A stretch of DNA of 21,199 nt from Comamonadaceae bacterium (GTDB taxonomy: Bacteria > Pseudomonadota > Gammaproteobacteria > Burkholderiales > Burkholderiaceae_C): assembly GCA_947455585.1 (NCBI GenBank), contig CANGOY010000006.1, positions 1 through 21,199 of the forward strand, written 5' to 3'. Positions within the stretch are counted from its first letter, which is position 1. The number at the start of each line of letters is the position of its first letter. The translations under genes were made by a program, and so were the position numbers. The notes below the pieces were generated by a model. That model had not been told where the DNA came from, did no database searches, and saw only the letters and a list, made by a program, of their open reading frames with translations. Positions 7,985 to 14,878 of the stretch are shown here, piece after piece.

Positions 7985-9081
7985 TGGGCACAACAGTCGT
8001 CGATGACTTGCGCCACCAAAGCATCGGGCGCGCCGCGCACGATGGCGGTGCCTGGTTTGTCGATGAGCACAAATTTGATTTCACCGGCTTCGGCTTTTTT
8101 GTCCACGCGCATGTGGTGTAGGTAAACGTCCGCGCCCAGCTTGGGGCCGACGATGGGCAAGCCTGCGCGCTCAACAAGCGCGGTGAAGCGAGAGACAAAC
8201 GCCTCATCCACCAAACCCAAACGTTGCGACAGGTGCGAGGCCATGACCATGCCGCAGCCCACGGCTTCGCCGTGCAACCATTCGCCAAAGCCCAAGCCCG
8301 CTTCAATCGCGTGGCCAAAGGTGTGACCGAAATTCAGGATGGCGCGGATGCCGCCTTCGCGCTCGTCTTGGCCCACCACCCATGCTTTGATTTCGCAACT
8401 GCGCTTCACAGCGTGTGCCAAGGCTTTCGGGTCACGCGCCAAGAGCGCGTCGAGGTGGGTGTCAATCCAATCCAAAAACTGCATGTCGGCGATGGGGCCG
8501 TATTTGATGACTTCGGCCAAGCCCGCGCTCATCTCGCGCTGGGGCAAGGTTTGCAGTGTGTCGAGGTCGCACACCACGCGTTGCGGTTGATAGAACGCGC
8601 CAATCATGTTTTTGCCGATGGGGTGGTTGATGGCGGTCTTGCCACCCACCGATGAATCGACCTGCGCCAGCAAAGTGGTGGGCACCTGCACAAAAGGCAC
8701 GCCGCGCATGTAGCAAGCAGCGGCAAAGCCGGTCATGTCACCCACCACGCCGCCGCCCAAAGCGAACAGCACGGTTTTGCGGTCAGCGCCTTTGCCCAGC
8801 AGCTCGTCAAAAATCAGATTCAGCGTTTGCCAATCTTTGTGGCTCTCGCCGTCGGGCAGGGCCACGGTGTGCACGTGTTTGTAAAGCGGCGCGAGGGCGG
8901 CTTGCAAACGCTCGGCATAGATGGGGCCCACGGTGTCGTTGGTCACGATGAGGGCCGCCGAGGCCTTGGGTAAATCGGTCCACGTGCTTGAGGCGTCAAG
9001 CAACTGCTCGCCAATCAAGATGCTGTAACTGCGTTCGCCCAAGTCAATGGCAACGCGTTCGAGGTGTGGTGTGTTCGACAT
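7981..9081 (-). CDS. aroB: 3-dehydroquinate synthase
   Basis: AroB converts DAHP to 3-dehydroquinate, the second step of the shikimate pathway, using NAD+ and a divalent metal. The protein has 366 residues, a normal length. The nucleotide-binding glycine segment is GGGVVGDMTG (109-118), followed by DSSVGGKTAIN (142-152). Predicted metal ligands are Glu190, His253 and His270; their spacing equals that of E. coli Glu184, His247 and His264. The gene starts with ATG 3 bp after the aroK stop codon, and its own stop overlaps the dgt start. It is intact and typical. It is transcribed from upstream, probably with aroK. Confidence 0.98.
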   Translation of the reverse strand: MSNTPHLERVAIDLGERSYSILIGEQLLDASSTWTDLPKASAALIVTNDTVGPIYAERLQAALAPLYKHVHTVALPDGESHKDWQTLNLIFDELLGKGADRKTVLFALGGGVVGDMTGFAAACYMRGVPFVQVPTTLLAQVDSSVGGKTAINHPIGKNMIGAFYQPQRVVCDLDTLQTLPQREMSAGLAEVIKYGPIADMQFLDWIDTHLDALLARDPKALAHAVKRSCEIKAWVVGQDEREGGIRAILNFGHTFGHAIEAGLGFGEWLHGEAVGCGMVMASHLSQRLGLVDEAFVSRFTALVERAGLPIVGPKLGADVYLHHMRVDKKAEAGEIKFVLIDKPGTAIVRGAPDALVAQVIDDCCAQ

Positions 9082-9084
9082 GGC

Positions 9085-9660
9085 TCAGATTCTGTGTGGG
9101 GGCGACACGCGTGGGCGGTTGGCAGGCGCGGGAGGAGAGACGGGCTTGATATGCCCAGCAAGTTCGAGCTGCGACACGATCATGTTAACCAAGCCTGCCA
9201 CATTCGGGCGGCCTGTTTCAATGACGTAGTGCGCGGTTTCGCTGTAAAGCGGGTCACGCACTTCAAGCAGCTCGCGCAAACGCGCTTGCGGATCGGCCAC
9301 TTGCAGCAAGGGGCGATTTTGGTCGTTGCGCAAACGGCGAAACACCTCTTCGGGGCTGGAGCGCAAATAAAACACTTGGCCGTGTTGGCGCAGGCGTTCG
9401 CGGTTGATGGGGCGCAACACCGAGCCGCCGCCGGTGGACAACACGCCTTGGTGGTTTTGGCACAAGTCGGCCAAGACTTCAGATTCGAGATCGCGAAAGC
9501 GGTCTTCCCCTTCGCGTTCGAAATATTCGCGCACCGAGCAACCCAAGCGGTTCTCAATCGCGTGATCCGAATCAACAAAGGGGAGGTGAAGACGTCGCGC
9601 CAATTGACGCCCAACAGTCGTTTTACCGGAACCCGGCAGACCCACCAAAACCAACAACAT
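9085..9660 (-). CDS. aroK: Shikimate kinase
   Basis: AroK phosphorylates shikimate with ATP. The 191-residue protein shows the Walker A loop GLPGSGKTT (7-15), the shikimate-binding DSD (30-32), GEDRFRDLE (51-59), and the GGGSVL loop (77-82). The LID region around RNDQNRPLL is present. A proline-rich C-terminal tail of about 20 residues is longer than in minimal AroK proteins. The ATG lies 8 bp after the stop of the pilQ remnant, and an AAGAAAG ribosome-binding sequence overlaps that stop. aroK next to pilQ is a widely conserved order in beta- and gammaproteobacteria. Here aroK stays intact although pilQ is broken. Confidence 0.97.
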   Translation of the reverse strand: MLLVLVGLPGSGKTTVGRQLARRLHLPFVDSDHAIENRLGCSVREYFEREGEDRFRDLESEVLADLCQNHQGVLSTGGGSVLRPINRERLRQHGQVFYLRSSPEEVFRRLRNDQNRPLLQVADPQARLRELLEVRDPLYSETAHYVIETGRPNVAGLVNMIVSQLELAGHIKPVSPPAPANRPRVSPPHRI

Positions 9661-9668
9661 ATGCTTTC

Positions 9669-10451
9669 TTAACGTGCAACGGCACTGTGATCGAGCATTT
9701 TAGGCGTTATGAAGACCAGCAACTCTTGCTTGGCTTGGGCGGTGCGGCGGTTTTTGAACAAATAGCCCAGCACGGGGATGTCACCGAAGAACGGAACTTT
9801 GTACTCGTCCTCTTGTTCGCTAGTCTCGTAAATGCCGCCAATCATGACCGTGCCGCCGTTTTCCACCAGCACTTGGGTCTTGACGTGCTTGGTGTCGATG
9901 GCAAAACCCGCGGGAGTGATTTGACCCACGTTGTCTTTAGAAATATCCAAGTCAAGCACGATGCCTCCCTCAGGCGTAATTTGCGGCGCGACCTCGAGCT
10001 TGAGGTTGGCTTTGCGAAACGCCAAAGTGGATGCGCCGCTGGCAGCCGCCACTTGGTAGGGCAGCTCGGTGCCTTGCTCAATCACGGCTTTGGCTTGGTC
10101 AGCCGTCACCACGCGCGGGCTGGACACAACCTTACCTTTGCCATCGGCCTCCAAAGCTGACAGTTCCAAGTTGAGAAACGGTTCTTGGCCGAGTTGAAGA
10201 TAGGCACTGCAAAGCTAGCAGACGCAAAACCGTTGAGGCTAGCGGCGGGCAAGTTCACAAAGCTGCCCGTGGTGTCGAGGGCCTTGTCGGCGATGTTGAA
10301 GCTGGTGGCTTGCTGCGCGGTGGGGTTGGCATTGGCCATCACATTGGTGTTGGTCGTACCCCACACCGTCTGCGCGCCGCCTTGGCCTATACCACCCAAG
10401 CGCACGCCCAGCGTTTGACCAAAGGTGTCGCTGGCTTGCACGATGCGTTTT
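9669..10451 (-). pseudogene. pilQ: pilQ remnant: 3' part of type IV pilus secretin, truncated and frameshifted
   Basis: PilQ forms the outer-membrane pore of type IV pili. Only the C-terminal secretin core survives here. One frame gives KRIVQASDTFGQTLGVRLGG and continues to FNSAKNRF near 10175. The reading then jumps frame to LNLELSALEADGKGK and continues to the end (KVPFFGDIPVLGYLF, ELLVFITPKML). Inserting a single base near 10170-10181 would restore continuity, so this looks like a one-base deletion. The signal peptide, AMIN and N-terminal secretin domains that normally precede this part are absent, and upstream sequence is pilO-like or pilN-like instead. The stop lies 8 bp before aroK. Family identification is firm; non-function is inferred from truncation plus frameshift. 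Confidence 0.85.
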
Positions 10452-10530
10452 GAAACGCACGGGGCCAGCCCCAAGGTTGACGCCAATCCAACTGCTGCAC
10501 AGACGCCACGGACATGCTCGACCACTTCAT
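10387..10530 (-). pseudogene. Residual start of the next pil gene (possibly pilO), fused out of frame to pilQ
   Basis: The stop of the PilM-PilN gene overlaps an ATG as TGATG, the usual sign of a coupled downstream gene. That frame encodes 47 residues. The first 28 or so include QQLDWRQPWGWPRAFQ, which resembles the cytoplasmic N-terminus of betaproteobacterial PilO proteins (a short LD..dP..WP motif before the membrane helix). The remainder is pilQ DNA read out of frame up to a TAG. I infer that a deletion joined the pilO start to the middle of pilQ near 10445-10455. The pilO identity rests on a short motif and on position. Confidence 0.5.
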
Positions 10531-11708
10531 CACACCCACACTTTCAAATCAGCCTCGATGCGGAACTGCCACACGGGCAAGCCCGTGGTGGAGACCGCGG
10601 GCGTCACTTGCAACTGCGGTAGCTCGGGCGCTTTGAGCTGCTTGACCAACTGCTGCGCATGGGTAGCCGACAACGCTTCACCCTGCACCGTCCAGCGCGT
10701 GCCTTGCTGCTTAACGCTGCCCACCCATACGCCTTGTGCAGCATGACTAAGAACATGGCTCCACTGCAAGCTTTGCGCTTGCAGGTCTTGACGTGCTGTG
10801 AGCCATCGGGCTTGCGCTGTGCGGCGCTCGTCAGCAGCCTTGGCTTGTGCATGTGCTTTTTGCGCCGCATCAAACGCGCGAGCAGCAGCCCCCGCATCGC
10901 CTAACTTTTGGTATTGGGTGTCTGCGGCAGACGCCATCACCATGGCGAAGCCGGCTGCTAAAAATGCCCCGCCCATGACACAGACCGCAACACCCAGCAG
11001 CCAAGCGCGGCGCAACACATGCTGCGCGTCTTCGCGGTGCGGCAAAAAGTTGGCCCCCTCGTCATGCCAAGCACGCAAGGCCAAACCAAACGCTTCGTCG
11101 CACTGCAAGGCCAAAGCCACGCTGGCTTGAGGCAAGGCCGCCAAGGCATCATTCAGTTGCGTGCGATGGGCAGCATCATGGCGCGGCTCGACGGCTAAGG
11201 CTTTCAAGCCAGCCAGTTGGGCCACACGCTGCAAGGCCTCCACTCGGGGACGCGGCGCGGCTTGCACCAAATAGCCTTGTTCGCCAGCAGGTGCGGGCTC
11301 GGTGTCGATGACGTAGTCGATGCACACCTCGCCCACGTATTCGGGCAACACCGACTGCACCTCGGCCTGCAGCTGAAACGCCACATCGTCTGGCGACAGC
11401 CCCGCGGCCAACGTGACCAGGTGGTTCGACACACAGGCGCTGTCTAACCCGATGTAGGCCACTTCGGGCTGGTAGTCGCCCGTCGCCAAATAAGTTCGCA
11501 GCCATTGCCCCAAAGCAGCCGACTGCAACACCTCGCCATGCGCCACCAAACCCTCGGGCAGCGCCAAGCGCTCAGCGCAACACACGCTGTCGGGCTGACT
11601 GGGCAAGCCACTGAGCACCACCAAGCTACAGATATCAGGGCCAATATCCAGCCCCACCACGCTGAGGCGGCGCGTTCGGGAACGGGGCAACCATGAGGTC
11701 CAACGCAT
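10530..11708 (-). CDS. PilM-PilN-like fusion protein of a type IV pilus assembly platform (GspL-like layout)
   Basis: This gene encodes 392 residues from the preferred ATG at 11708, which has AAGGA 8-10 bases upstream; an ATG at 11747 lacks one. Residues of about 17-217 resemble PilM, an actin-like cytoplasmic protein (VVGLDIG near the start, FQLQAEVQSVLPEYV in the middle), but only about half of a normal PilM is present. Next comes NFLPHRE, the PilN peptide that docks into PilM. A membrane helix (about 236-260), an Ala/Gln-rich coiled coil and a periplasmic PilN-type domain (GVWVGSVKQQGTRWTVQGEA) follow. PilM and PilN are normally separate; the fused order matches GspL of type II secretion. 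Its partners are missing or broken here, so it may be a relic. Confidence 0.7.
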   Translation of the reverse strand: MRWTSWLPRSRTRRLSVVGLDIGPDICSLVVLSGLPSQPDSVCCAERLALPEGLVAHGEVLQSAALGQWLRTYLATGDYQPEVAYIGLDSACVSNHLVTLAAGLSPDDVAFQLQAEVQSVLPEYVGEVCIDYVIDTEPAPAGEQGYLVQAAPRPRVEALQRVAQLAGLKALAVEPRHDAAHRTQLNDALAALPQASVALALQCDEAFGLALRAWHDEGANFLPHREDAQHVLRRAWLLGVAVCVMGGAFLAAGFAMVMASAADTQYQKLGDAGAAARAFDAAQKAHAQAKAADERRTAQARWLTARQDLQAQSLQWSHVLSHAAQGVWVGSVKQQGTRWTVQGEALSATHAQQLVKQLKAPELPQLQVTPAVSTTGLPVWQFRIEADLKVWV

Positions 11709-11740
11709 GAAACACATCCTTTTGTAAAGGGGAAGGATGT
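11709..11740 (-). promoter_or_regulatory. Leader hairpin that would mask the ribosome binding site of the PilM-PilN gene
   Basis: On the minus strand ACATCCTT (11733-11740) and AAGGATGT (11714-11721) form a perfect 8-bp stem with an 11-base loop. The 3' arm contains the AAGGA that serves the ATG at 11708. Folding of the leader would therefore hide the ribosome binding site. This suggests translational control or a simple structured leader. It is a sequence-based prediction. Confidence 0.45.
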
Positions 11741-11748
11741 TTTGCATT

Positions 11749-11760
11749 TCAACGCGTTGA
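11749..11760. promoter_or_regulatory. 12-bp perfect palindrome in the ponA / PilM-PilN divergent spacer
   Basis: TCAACGCGTTGA is a perfect palindrome between the two divergent genes. It overlaps a consensus TTGACA (11757-11762) on the plus strand. It could be an operator for a dimeric regulator affecting either gene. No known regulator site is recognised. Confidence 0.35.
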
Positions 11761-11814
11761 CAAACGCTTGCGGCGGTGTTTGACTCGGGACTTTTGTAAT
11801 GGCAGCGCGGTTTT

Positions 11815-11820
11815 TATAAT
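11815..11820 (+). promoter_or_regulatory. Consensus -10 element of ponA
   Basis: A perfect TATAAT lies 11 bases before the ponA ATG. Transcription would begin about 5 bases before the start codon, leaving almost no leader. A weak -35 candidate, TTGTAA (11794-11799), has a short 15-base spacer. Expression from a longer upstream transcript cannot be excluded. Confidence 0.5.
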
Positions 11821-11831
11821 ACGGACCACTT

Positions 11832-14225
11832 ATGGCGACAAACCACACCCCCGAAGGTTCGAAAGAACACGCCGCTGCTCCCGCAGCGCCCCGCTCTTTG
11901 CTGAGTCATGTTTTGCTGTGGGCCTTCGGTATTGCAGCTGCTGGCGCTCTGGTCGTGGGCCTGCTGGTCGCCGTGGCGCTGGCCATGGCCTATCCCCAAC
12001 TGCCCGACATTTCCGACTTGGCAGACTACCGCCCTAAGCTATCGATGCGGGTGTATTCAGTCGAAGGCACGCAAATTGGCGAGTTTGGCGAAGAGCGCCG
12101 TAACCTCACACCTTTCAAAGACATCCCCAAGGTGATGAAAGACGCGGTGTTGGCCATTGAAGATTCGCGCTTCTACCAACACGGTGGCGTGGACTACATC
12201 GGTCTGCTACGCGCCAGCTTGGCCAACTTGGGCCGCGCCAAGAGCCAAGGTGCCTCCACCATCACCATGCAGGTGGCGCGTAACGTGTACCTGTCCTCAG
12301 AGAAAACGTTCACCCGCAAGATTTATGAAATCTTGTTGACCAGCAAGCTCGAGCACATGCTCAGCAAAGACCAGATTTTTGAAATCTATCTGAACCAAAT
12401 TTATTTGGGCAACCGCGCTTATGGTTTTGCAGCGGCGTCTGAGGCCTACTTTGGCAAGCCGCTGAAAAACATCAGCATTGCCGAAGCGGCCATGTTGGCG
12501 GGCCTGCCCAAAGCACCGTCCGCATACAACCCCATTGCCAACCCAAAGCGTGCCCGCGCGCGACAGCTCTACATCATTGAGCGCATGGAAGAAAACGGCT
12601 TCATCACCAAAGAGCAAGCCGCCGAAGCCAAGCAAGAAGAATTGAAGATTCGCACGGCCACCAGCAGCCTCAACACGCACGCCGACTACGTGGCCGAAAT
12701 GGCCCGTCAGCTGATGTTTGCGCAATATGGTCCCGACATCTACACGCGCGGCTTGAACGTGTACACCACCGTGCGCGCCAGCGACCAACAAGCGGCCTAC
12801 TTTGCGCTGCGTCGCGGCATCATGGACTTTGAGCGCCGCCAACACTACCGTGGGCCAGAGCGCTTCATCAACTTGCCCACAAAGCCGTCCGAGCTAGAAG
12901 ACGCAATTGACGACGCCCTGATTGAGCAAGGCGACAAAGGCGACTTATTAGCCGCTGTGGTGCTCGATGCCACGCCCAAGAAAGTACGCGTGGTTCGCCA
13001 AAACAGCGAAGTATTGGAAATCACAGGCGAGGGCCTGCAGCCTGTGCAATCTGGCTTGTCTGACAAAGCAGCCCCCAACATCAAACTACGCCCAGGCGCG
13101 CTGGTGCGCATCACCAAAACAGCCAAAGGCGGCTGGGAAATTACCCAACTGCCCGAAGTGGAAGGCGCGTTTGTGTCCATCGACCCACGCGACGGCGCCA
13201 TTCATGCGCTGGTGGGTGGCTTTGACTTCAACAAAAACAAGTTCAACCACGTGACCCAGGCTTGGCGTCAACCGGGCTCGAGCTTCAAGCCTTTCATTTA
13301 TTCCGCTGCGTTGGAAAAAGGCTTCACCCCCATGACCGTGGTGAACGACTCGCCATTGTTCTTTGATGCCAGCGTCACAGGCGGCCAACCGTGGGAACCC
13401 AAAAACTACGATGGCACGTTTGAAGGCCCCATGACTTTGCGCAAAGGTTTAGCCAAATCGAAAAACATGATTTCGATTCGCGTGCTGCAAGCCGTGGGCG
13501 CACAAAACGCGCAAGACTGGATTGCCCAGTTTGGTTTTGATGCCGAAAAGCACCCACCCTACCTGACCATGGCGCTGGGTGCTGGCTCGGTCACACCCAT
13601 GCAAATGGCAGCGGGCTACTCGGTATTTGCCAACGGCGGCTATCGCGTGAACCCGTTCCTCATCACCAAGGTGACGGACCAAATGGGCAAGACCTTGTCG
13701 GAGTTCACACCGCAGCCATTGGACGAATCAGCCCGCGCCATCGACGCGCGCAACGCCTTCGTGATGACGAGCTTGCTGCAAGAAGTTACCCGCTCAGGCA
13801 CGGCAGCTCGCGCACAAGCCACCTTGAAGCGCCCTGACATCTACGGCAAAACCGGCACCACCAACGACTCGATGGACGCTTGGTTTGCTGGCTATCAGCC
13901 CACGCTGACGGCGGTCACTTGGATTGGTTACGACACACCACGCAAGCTGGGCGACCGCGAAACCGGTGGCGGCTTGAGCTTGCCCGTGTGGATCAGCTAC
14001 ATGCAACACGCTTTGCAAAACGTACCTGTGGCAGAACCCGTGCCTCCCGCTGGCCTGAGCCACGAAGGCGGTGACTGGGCCTATACCGAATTCAGTCGAG
14101 GCGGTGGCGTGGGCAGTCTAGGCATGGATGGCCGTTCAGGCGGTGGCTCTGGCGCTGGAAACACCAGCGAGCAACTGCCCGCCAACGACGAGAAGAAAAA
14201 GATTCTCGATTTGTTCAAGAACTAA
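11832..14225 (+). CDS. ponA: Penicillin-binding protein 1A (bifunctional transglycosylase/transpeptidase)
   Basis: This class A PBP (also called mrcA) polymerises and cross-links peptidoglycan on the periplasmic side of the inner membrane. The 797-residue protein has a short cytoplasmic tail, one membrane anchor (about 29-52), and a GT51 domain with catalytic Glu110 in EDSRFYQHGGVD. Typical segments GASTITMQVARN and EIYLNQIYLGN follow. An OB-like insert lies before the transpeptidase domain, whose three motifs are all present: Ser483-x-x-Lys486 (SSFK), Ser543-Lys-Asn (SKN) and Lys673-Thr-Gly (KTGT). The C-terminus is Gly/Ser-rich. The gene is divergent from the pil locus, a common arrangement in proteobacteria, and ends in a strong terminator. 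No following ATG could replace the start without losing the membrane anchor. Confidence 0.97.
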   Translation: MATNHTPEGSKEHAAAPAAPRSLLSHVLLWAFGIAAAGALVVGLLVAVALAMAYPQLPDISDLADYRPKLSMRVYSVEGTQIGEFGEERRNLTPFKDIPKVMKDAVLAIEDSRFYQHGGVDYIGLLRASLANLGRAKSQGASTITMQVARNVYLSSEKTFTRKIYEILLTSKLEHMLSKDQIFEIYLNQIYLGNRAYGFAAASEAYFGKPLKNISIAEAAMLAGLPKAPSAYNPIANPKRARARQLYIIERMEENGFITKEQAAEAKQEELKIRTATSSLNTHADYVAEMARQLMFAQYGPDIYTRGLNVYTTVRASDQQAAYFALRRGIMDFERRQHYRGPERFINLPTKPSELEDAIDDALIEQGDKGDLLAAVVLDATPKKVRVVRQNSEVLEITGEGLQPVQSGLSDKAAPNIKLRPGALVRITKTAKGGWEITQLPEVEGAFVSIDPRDGAIHALVGGFDFNKNKFNHVTQAWRQPGSSFKPFIYSAALEKGFTPMTVVNDSPLFFDASVTGGQPWEPKNYDGTFEGPMTLRKGLAKSKNMISIRVLQAVGAQNAQDWIAQFGFDAEKHPPYLTMALGAGSVTPMQMAAGYSVFANGGYRVNPFLITKVTDQMGKTLSEFTPQPLDESARAIDARNAFVMTSLLQEVTRSGTAARAQATLKRPDIYGKTGTTNDSMDAWFAGYQPTLTAVTWIGYDTPRKLGDRETGGGLSLPVWISYMQHALQNVPVAEPVPPAGLSHEGGDWAYTEFSRGGGVGSLGMDGRSGGGSGAGNTSEQLPANDEKKKILDLFKN

Positions 14226-14258
14226 AAACAAGGGCGCTGATAGCGCCCTTGTTTCTTT
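14226..14258. terminator. Strong bidirectional rho-independent terminator between ponA and cyaY
   Basis: AAACAAGGGCGC (14226-14237) pairs perfectly with GCGCCCTTGTTT (14243-14254) around a TGATA loop. The stem is flanked by an A-tract on the left and T-rich sequence on the right, so it can terminate both the plus-strand ponA transcript and the minus-strand cyaY transcript. It starts right after the ponA stop and ends 18 bp from the cyaY stop. Confidence 0.9.
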
Positions 14259-14272
14259 GTGACATGCTGAAG

Positions 14273-14602
14273 TTAAGCGTGAAAGGCCAGCGCCAACCCC
14301 GTTTGGGTGCTGGCGTCTTGGCTGAGGCGCTCAAAGAATTCGCCTTGGCCTTTGGTGTCAGCCCATTGCGCACCGTCAAACTTGAAGTGATAGCCGCCTG
14401 AGCGAGCCGCCAACCACACCTCGTGCAGGGGCTTTTGCAAGTTGATGATGATTTGGCTTTTGTTCTCAAACGTGAGCGTGATCATGCCGCCCACGCGCTG
14501 GTTGTCGATGTCGGCCTCGCCGTCGTCGTTGATGCGGTCGCAGGCCAATTCAACGGCTTTGAGCAGAAGTTCTGCGCGGTCTAAGAATTCGATATCGGTC
14601 AT
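14273..14602 (-). CDS. cyaY: Frataxin homologue, iron-sulfur cluster assembly protein
   Basis: CyaY binds iron and the cysteine desulfurase IscS and tunes iron-sulfur cluster assembly in the cytoplasm. The 109-residue protein has the normal length. It shows an acidic first helix (MTDIEFLDRAELLLKAVE), then the strands GGMITLTFENKSQIIIN, followed by QKPLHEVWLAARSGGYHF with the conserved aromatic and glycine pattern. I chose the ATG at 14602; an in-frame ATG at 14617 would add five residues and overlap the lptM start. The cyaY/lptM/lysA neighbourhood is conserved in many proteobacteria. No clear ribosome binding site is seen before the chosen start. Confidence 0.95.
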   Translation of the reverse strand: MTDIEFLDRAELLLKAVELACDRINDDGEADIDNQRVGGMITLTFENKSQIIINLQKPLHEVWLAARSGGYHFKFDGAQWADTKGQGEFFERLSQDASTQTGLALAFHA

Positions 14603-14608
14603 TACAAT
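14603..14608 (+). promoter_or_regulatory. Candidate -10 element of lptM-lysA
   Basis: TACAAT lies 7 bases before the lptM ATG, so transcription would be expected to start at or next to the A of the start codon. No Shine-Dalgarno sequence is seen before that ATG. No good -35 is visible, and any -35 would lie inside cyaY. Confidence 0.4.
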
Positions 14609-14615
14609 TTGCACC

Positions 14616-14861
14616 ATGGGTATTGAACAAAAGATTTTAGTCAGGGGCGCCAGCCTTCGTGTGTGTGTGGCCTCTGTGGTGTGCATGACGGCTGCGCTCA
14701 CAGCGTGCGGCCAAAAAGGCAATTTGTACATGCCCAATGACCCTGAATTTCAACAACGTGCCAAGCTACCCGATATCGTGCGCCGCCAATTGCCAGGCAA
14801 CACAGCCGCACCTGCGGCAACACCGGCATCAGGTGCAGCCTCTGCCGCGACTGGCCGTTAA
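14616..14861 (+). CDS. lptM: LptM-like small lipoprotein (formerly YifL/LppL)
   Basis: This 81-residue protein has a lipoprotein signal peptide ending in the lipobox LTAC, with Cys31 as the lipidated residue. The mature start CGQKGNLYMP matches the short PF13627 signature (CGxKGxLYxP). In E. coli LptM helps the outer-membrane LPS translocon LptD/E mature. The C-terminal half is Ala/Pro/Thr-rich and low in complexity. The ATG at 14616 is preferred because the signal peptide begins there; an open frame extends further upstream but lies inside cyaY. lysA follows 17 bp downstream, so the two are probably co-transcribed. Confidence 0.87.
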   Translation: MGIEQKILVRGASLRVCVASVVCMTAALTACGQKGNLYMPNDPEFQQRAKLPDIVRRQLPGNTAAPAATPASGAASAATGR

Positions 14862-14878
14862 CTTTTAAGAACCGTCTG

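Noticed and set aside
11757..11785. TTGACA (11757) and TTGACT (11780) as -35 boxes for ponA
   Set aside because: Neither is 16-18 bases from a plausible -10. The distances to TATAAT at 11815 are too long for a standard promoter.
14603..14737. Longer cyaY frame beginning at 14737
   Set aside because: The extra 45 residues lie antisense to lptM and have no frataxin similarity. The frataxin domain begins at MTDIEF.
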